Positions 61,888 to 64,000 of a stretch of 64,000 bases of DNA are shown in pieces; the first letter of the stretch is position 1; each line of letters opens with the position of its first letter. The DNA is from a bacterium. GTDB lineage: Bacteria; Bacteroidota; Bacteroidia; Flavobacteriales; Schleiferiaceae. The stretch is from positions 1 to 64,000 of the forward strand of contig WGMI01000019.1 in NCBI GenBank assembly GCA_016125155.1. The letters are read 5' to 3'. The position numbers and the translations under genes are program-made. The notes under the pieces are model-generated. The model was given only the letters and a program-made list of their open reading frames with translations. It was not told where the DNA came from and made no database searches.

Positions 61888-61901
61888 ACACTGTAAAGTG
61901 T
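61888..61901. promoter_or_regulatory. inverted repeat in the divergent GH13/T9SS promoter region
   Basis: ACACT and AGTGT flank GTAA (61888-61901), centred in the 58-nt divergent gap. It could be an operator for a shared regulator, but a 5-bp half-site is weak evidence. Confidence 0.25.
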
Positions 61902-61929
61902 ACACGAAGTAACCAAAACCTCGACTCGA

Positions 61930-63261
61930 ATGAACAAAATCTACGCATTGGCCGGTCTTCTTTTTGCAGGCTCGGCTGCGGTGGCCCAAAATCCGGTCAC
62001 CTTTTCGGTAGACATGAACACCCAGAATCCGCTACCGACTACGGTGGTTTTGGCGGGCAGCTTGGGTGCGGCTGCGGGTTTTTCGAATTGGAATGACGGC
62101 AGCGGCCCCAACCCGATTCTGATGACCGACGCCAATGCCGACAACGTTTGGGAAGTGACCTTGACCCTGCCCGACGGCAGCTATGAGTACAAATTCCTCA
62201 ACGGCATCGGCGGTTGGGAAAGCGTTCCGGGCAGCTGTGCCACGAATGGCAACCGCACGGTTACTGTGGCTGGAGCCGCGGTAACCCAGCCCACCGTCTG
62301 CTTGAATTCGTGCACCACTTGTCCTACCGGTACCATCCCGACCTACAACGTGACCTTCAACGTCGATATGGGCACCACCTGCGACTTTGACAGCGTCGAC
62401 ATTGCCGGAACCATCAACGGATGGAGCGGAGGCAATGCCTACATCATGGACGATATGGACGGCGACGGCGTGTACAGCATCACCTTGCCCGTCGACTCGG
62501 GCGATGCCGAATTCAAGTTCCGCCGCTACTATCAGGGCAACGTCAACTGGGAAGGCATTGCCAACCGGATGATGTTGATCGATATGGACATGAGCATCCC
62601 TGCTACCTGCTTTAACGAAACCGTAGCCTGCACCCCGATTCCAGCTCCGGGCACCATCACCTTCCGCGTCGACATGACCAACGAAGCCCCCGATGCCACC
62701 GGTGTATTTGTGATCGGCGACTTTACCAGCCCCTCTTGGCAAGCGGGAGCCATCGAGCTGATGCCCGATATGGCCAATCCTGGTTTTTATGAAGCGAGCA
62801 TGGTGATGTGCCCCGGTACGTTCTTCTACAAGTTTGTGAACGGCGACCCCCGTCCGGGTGGCAACCCCGCTTTTGTCGAAGAAGGCTTTCCCGGTCAAAC
62901 GCCCGCTTGCGCTCAGCCCAACGGCCTCGGCGGATGGAACCGCGTCTATACCCGTCCTGACGACATGCCCCACACCTTGGGTTATGTATTCAACACCTGC
63001 ACCGAGATTTTGAGCAGCGAAGAATTTGTCCTCAACGGCTTCAACCTCTACCCCAACCCCGTTACCAGTGTGTCTACGGTTGAGCTCGGCCAAGGTTCGT
63101 ACAGCGTGCGCGTCCTCGATTTGAGCGGCCGCGTTTTGTCACAGATCGACAACGCCAGCGGTTCGATCTCGATCAACGCTGCCGACTACAGCGCCGGCAT
63201 CTACGTGATGAGCGTCTCTTCGGAGCGCGGCACTGCCAGCACCCGTTTTGTGGTTCGCTAA
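61930..63261 (+). CDS. T9SS-exported protein with three glucan-binding-like repeats
   Basis: A 443-residue secreted protein. After the signal peptide (LAGLLFAGSAAVAQ) there are three related beta-sandwich modules near 22-120, 138-235 and 241-345, each opening with TF-x-VDM and carrying an N-W/S-W loop and a YKF/FKF strand, as in CBM20/48 and SusE starch-binding folds (VTFSVDM...SYEYKFLNG; VTFNVDM...AEFKFRR; ITFRVDM...TFFYKFVNGD). A T9SS type A domain follows (FNLYPNPVTSVSTVELG). Divergence from a GH13 gene supports surface binding of starch-like glucans. No catalytic residues. Confidence 0.85.
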   Translation: MNKIYALAGLLFAGSAAVAQNPVTFSVDMNTQNPLPTTVVLAGSLGAAAGFSNWNDGSGPNPILMTDANADNVWEVTLTLPDGSYEYKFLNGIGGWESVPGSCATNGNRTVTVAGAAVTQPTVCLNSCTTCPTGTIPTYNVTFNVDMGTTCDFDSVDIAGTINGWSGGNAYIMDDMDGDGVYSITLPVDSGDAEFKFRRYYQGNVNWEGIANRMMLIDMDMSIPATCFNETVACTPIPAPGTITFRVDMTNEAPDATGVFVIGDFTSPSWQAGAIELMPDMANPGFYEASMVMCPGTFFYKFVNGDPRPGGNPAFVEEGFPGQTPACAQPNGLGGWNRVYTRPDDMPHTLGYVFNTCTEILSSEEFVLNGFNLYPNPVTSVSTVELGQGSYSVRVLDLSGRVLSQIDNASGSISINAADYSAGIYVMSVSSERGTASTRFVVR

Positions 63262-63283
63262 GACCGCTTAGACCGTTTTTAAG

Positions 63284-63308
63284 CCCCGCTTCGGCGGGGT
63301 TTTTTTTT
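63284..63308 (+). terminator. terminator of the triple-repeat T9SS protein
   Basis: CCCCGC/GCGGGG stem (63284-63289, 63294-63299) with a stable TTCG tetraloop, followed by nine T. Confidence 0.9.
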
Positions 63309-63464
63309 GAATTTTCTACTTGTATTGTTCGCATCTCATTCACTCAGTTCCTACCGAGTGACCAAGGGAACAATATCGACGACGGCCATTGGCGAAGTCA
63401 CACACGCAGTTTGGCCCGCCCGGCTCGTTGGCAAAACGGGTTTCCTGATTAATTTAATCCTCGT

Positions 63465-64000
63465 ATGGCCAAAAAACTCAAAGACTACTACGGAGCAGAA
63501 ACGGCTGCCCTGTTGGCCGAAAAACTGATTCAGGCGCAGCCTGGATTTGATGCCTCGGCATTTCAAGCCTATGTGCTGGAGCGCATAGGTCCGGTTGAAT
63601 TTCTGGCCCGTCAAGACATTTATGCCGATGCGTTCGAGCGGTTTCTCTTAGGATCTTACACCGAACATTTGGGTGTTTTTACAGAAATCCTCGGACCTGA
63701 ATTGCAGACTACGGAAGGAATGTTTACCGAGGGTTGGTGGCTGTGGCCGGTGGGTCGCTACATCGAGCGGCACGGCTTGCTCGACTACGAGGCCACTTTT
63801 GACTTTTTGCCGGAATTCACGAAAAGGCATACGGCTGAATTTGCCGTGCGCCCTTTGCTGATCGCCCGTCCAGAAGAGACCTTGAGCCGGATGCACGCCC
63901 ACAGCCAAGACCCGAATGTGCACGTTCGGCGCTGGTCGAGCGAAGGCGTCCGGATTGCCTTGCCCTGGGCCAAAAAACAAACCGTGGTGCTCGATCATTT
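63465..64000 (+). CDS. AlkC-type DNA alkylation repair protein, 3' part beyond the window
   Basis: An ATG at 63465 opens a frame that stays open for 178 codons to the right edge, beginning MAKKLKDYYGAETAALLAEK. The visible part contains FTKRHTAEFAVRPLLIARPEETLSRM and VHVRRWSSEGVRIALPWAK, the pattern of the HEAT-like AlkC/AlkD DNA glycosylases that remove 3-methyladenine and related lesions (F-T-x-R-x-T-x-E-F-A-x-R and VRR-x-x-SEG-x-R-x-x-LPWA). The C-terminus is missing. The nearest gene upstream ends at a strong terminator, so it has its own promoter in 63309-63464. Confidence 0.82.
   Translation, partial: MAKKLKDYYGAETAALLAEKLIQAQPGFDASAFQAYVLERIGPVEFLARQDIYADAFERFLLGSYTEHLGVFTEILGPELQTTEGMFTEGWWLWPVGRYIERHGLLDYEATFDFLPEFTKRHTAEFAVRPLLIARPEETLSRMHAHSQDPNVHVRRWSSEGVRIALPWAKKQTVVLDH

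Overview
The window comes from a fairly GC-rich member of the Bacteroidota. The evidence is a SusC/SusD pair, three proteins ending in type IX secretion (T9SS) type A sorting domains, a SprE/PorW-type TPR lipoprotein, Bacteroidota families such as DUF3098, DUF5686 and AtpZ, and promoters of the TTG / TAnnTTTG type instead of sigma-70 -35/-10 boxes. I cannot name the genus. There is no CRISPR array, rRNA operon or prophage. Nearly all of the sequence is ordinary chromosomal coding DNA. The exceptions are an IS5-like transposase cut by the left edge, a hairpin-rich 1.1-kb spacer (7758-8849) and an AT-rich RHS toxin island (38.5-40.9 kb).

Layout. 0-8 kb: transposase start, four-helix-bundle protein, tRNA-Asn, PfkB sugar kinase, an ECF sigma factor followed by a membrane-anchored beta-barrel protein and a lipoprotein, then an MBOAT acyltransferase with its partner. 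8.8-15.8 kb: a CAT-anticodon tRNA, a lipoprotein, a YihX-like HAD phosphatase, recJ, and a minus-strand run of tryptophan 2,3-dioxygenase, M23 peptidase and a small membrane protein, plus a DUF3108 protein. 15.8-21.3 kb: leuS, then the ftsX-DUF3098-uppP-truB block. 21.3-33.2 kb: two Bacteroidota-type hypothetical proteins, then a long minus-strand cluster reading SprE/PorW-like TPR lipoprotein, bactofilin, AtpZ, family-25 glycosyltransferase, membrane protein, atpB-E-F-H-A-G (atpD and atpC are not here), and a biotin carboxyl carrier protein upstream.

33.3-41 kb: a giant T9SS-exported BNR/VPS10-repeat protein, a small periplasmic protein, and the RHS island. The island holds a 5'-truncated RHS core with a variable C-terminal tip and an overlapping lipoprotein that is a candidate immunity gene. 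It is flanked by 84-bp direct repeats that look like insertion-sequence ends and is followed by tRNA-Ala. 41.2-50 kb: a starch/maltodextrin utilisation locus with a secreted GH13 amylase, SusC, SusD and two small binding proteins. 50-60 kb: queA, a DUF5686 protein, an RND/MMPL exporter, rfbA behind a duplicated promoter segment, a polyprenyl synthase and a YtcJ-like amidohydrolase. 60-64 kb: a second GH13 enzyme, divergent from a T9SS protein with three glucan-binding-like repeats, and the start of an AlkC-type DNA alkylation repair gene cut by the right edge.

The two GH13 enzymes, SusCD, their accessory proteins and the triple-repeat protein probably form one functional set: glucan is bound and cut at the surface, imported by SusCD and finished in the periplasm. 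The element most likely to reward follow-up is the orphan RHS toxin/immunity cassette and its flanking repeats.
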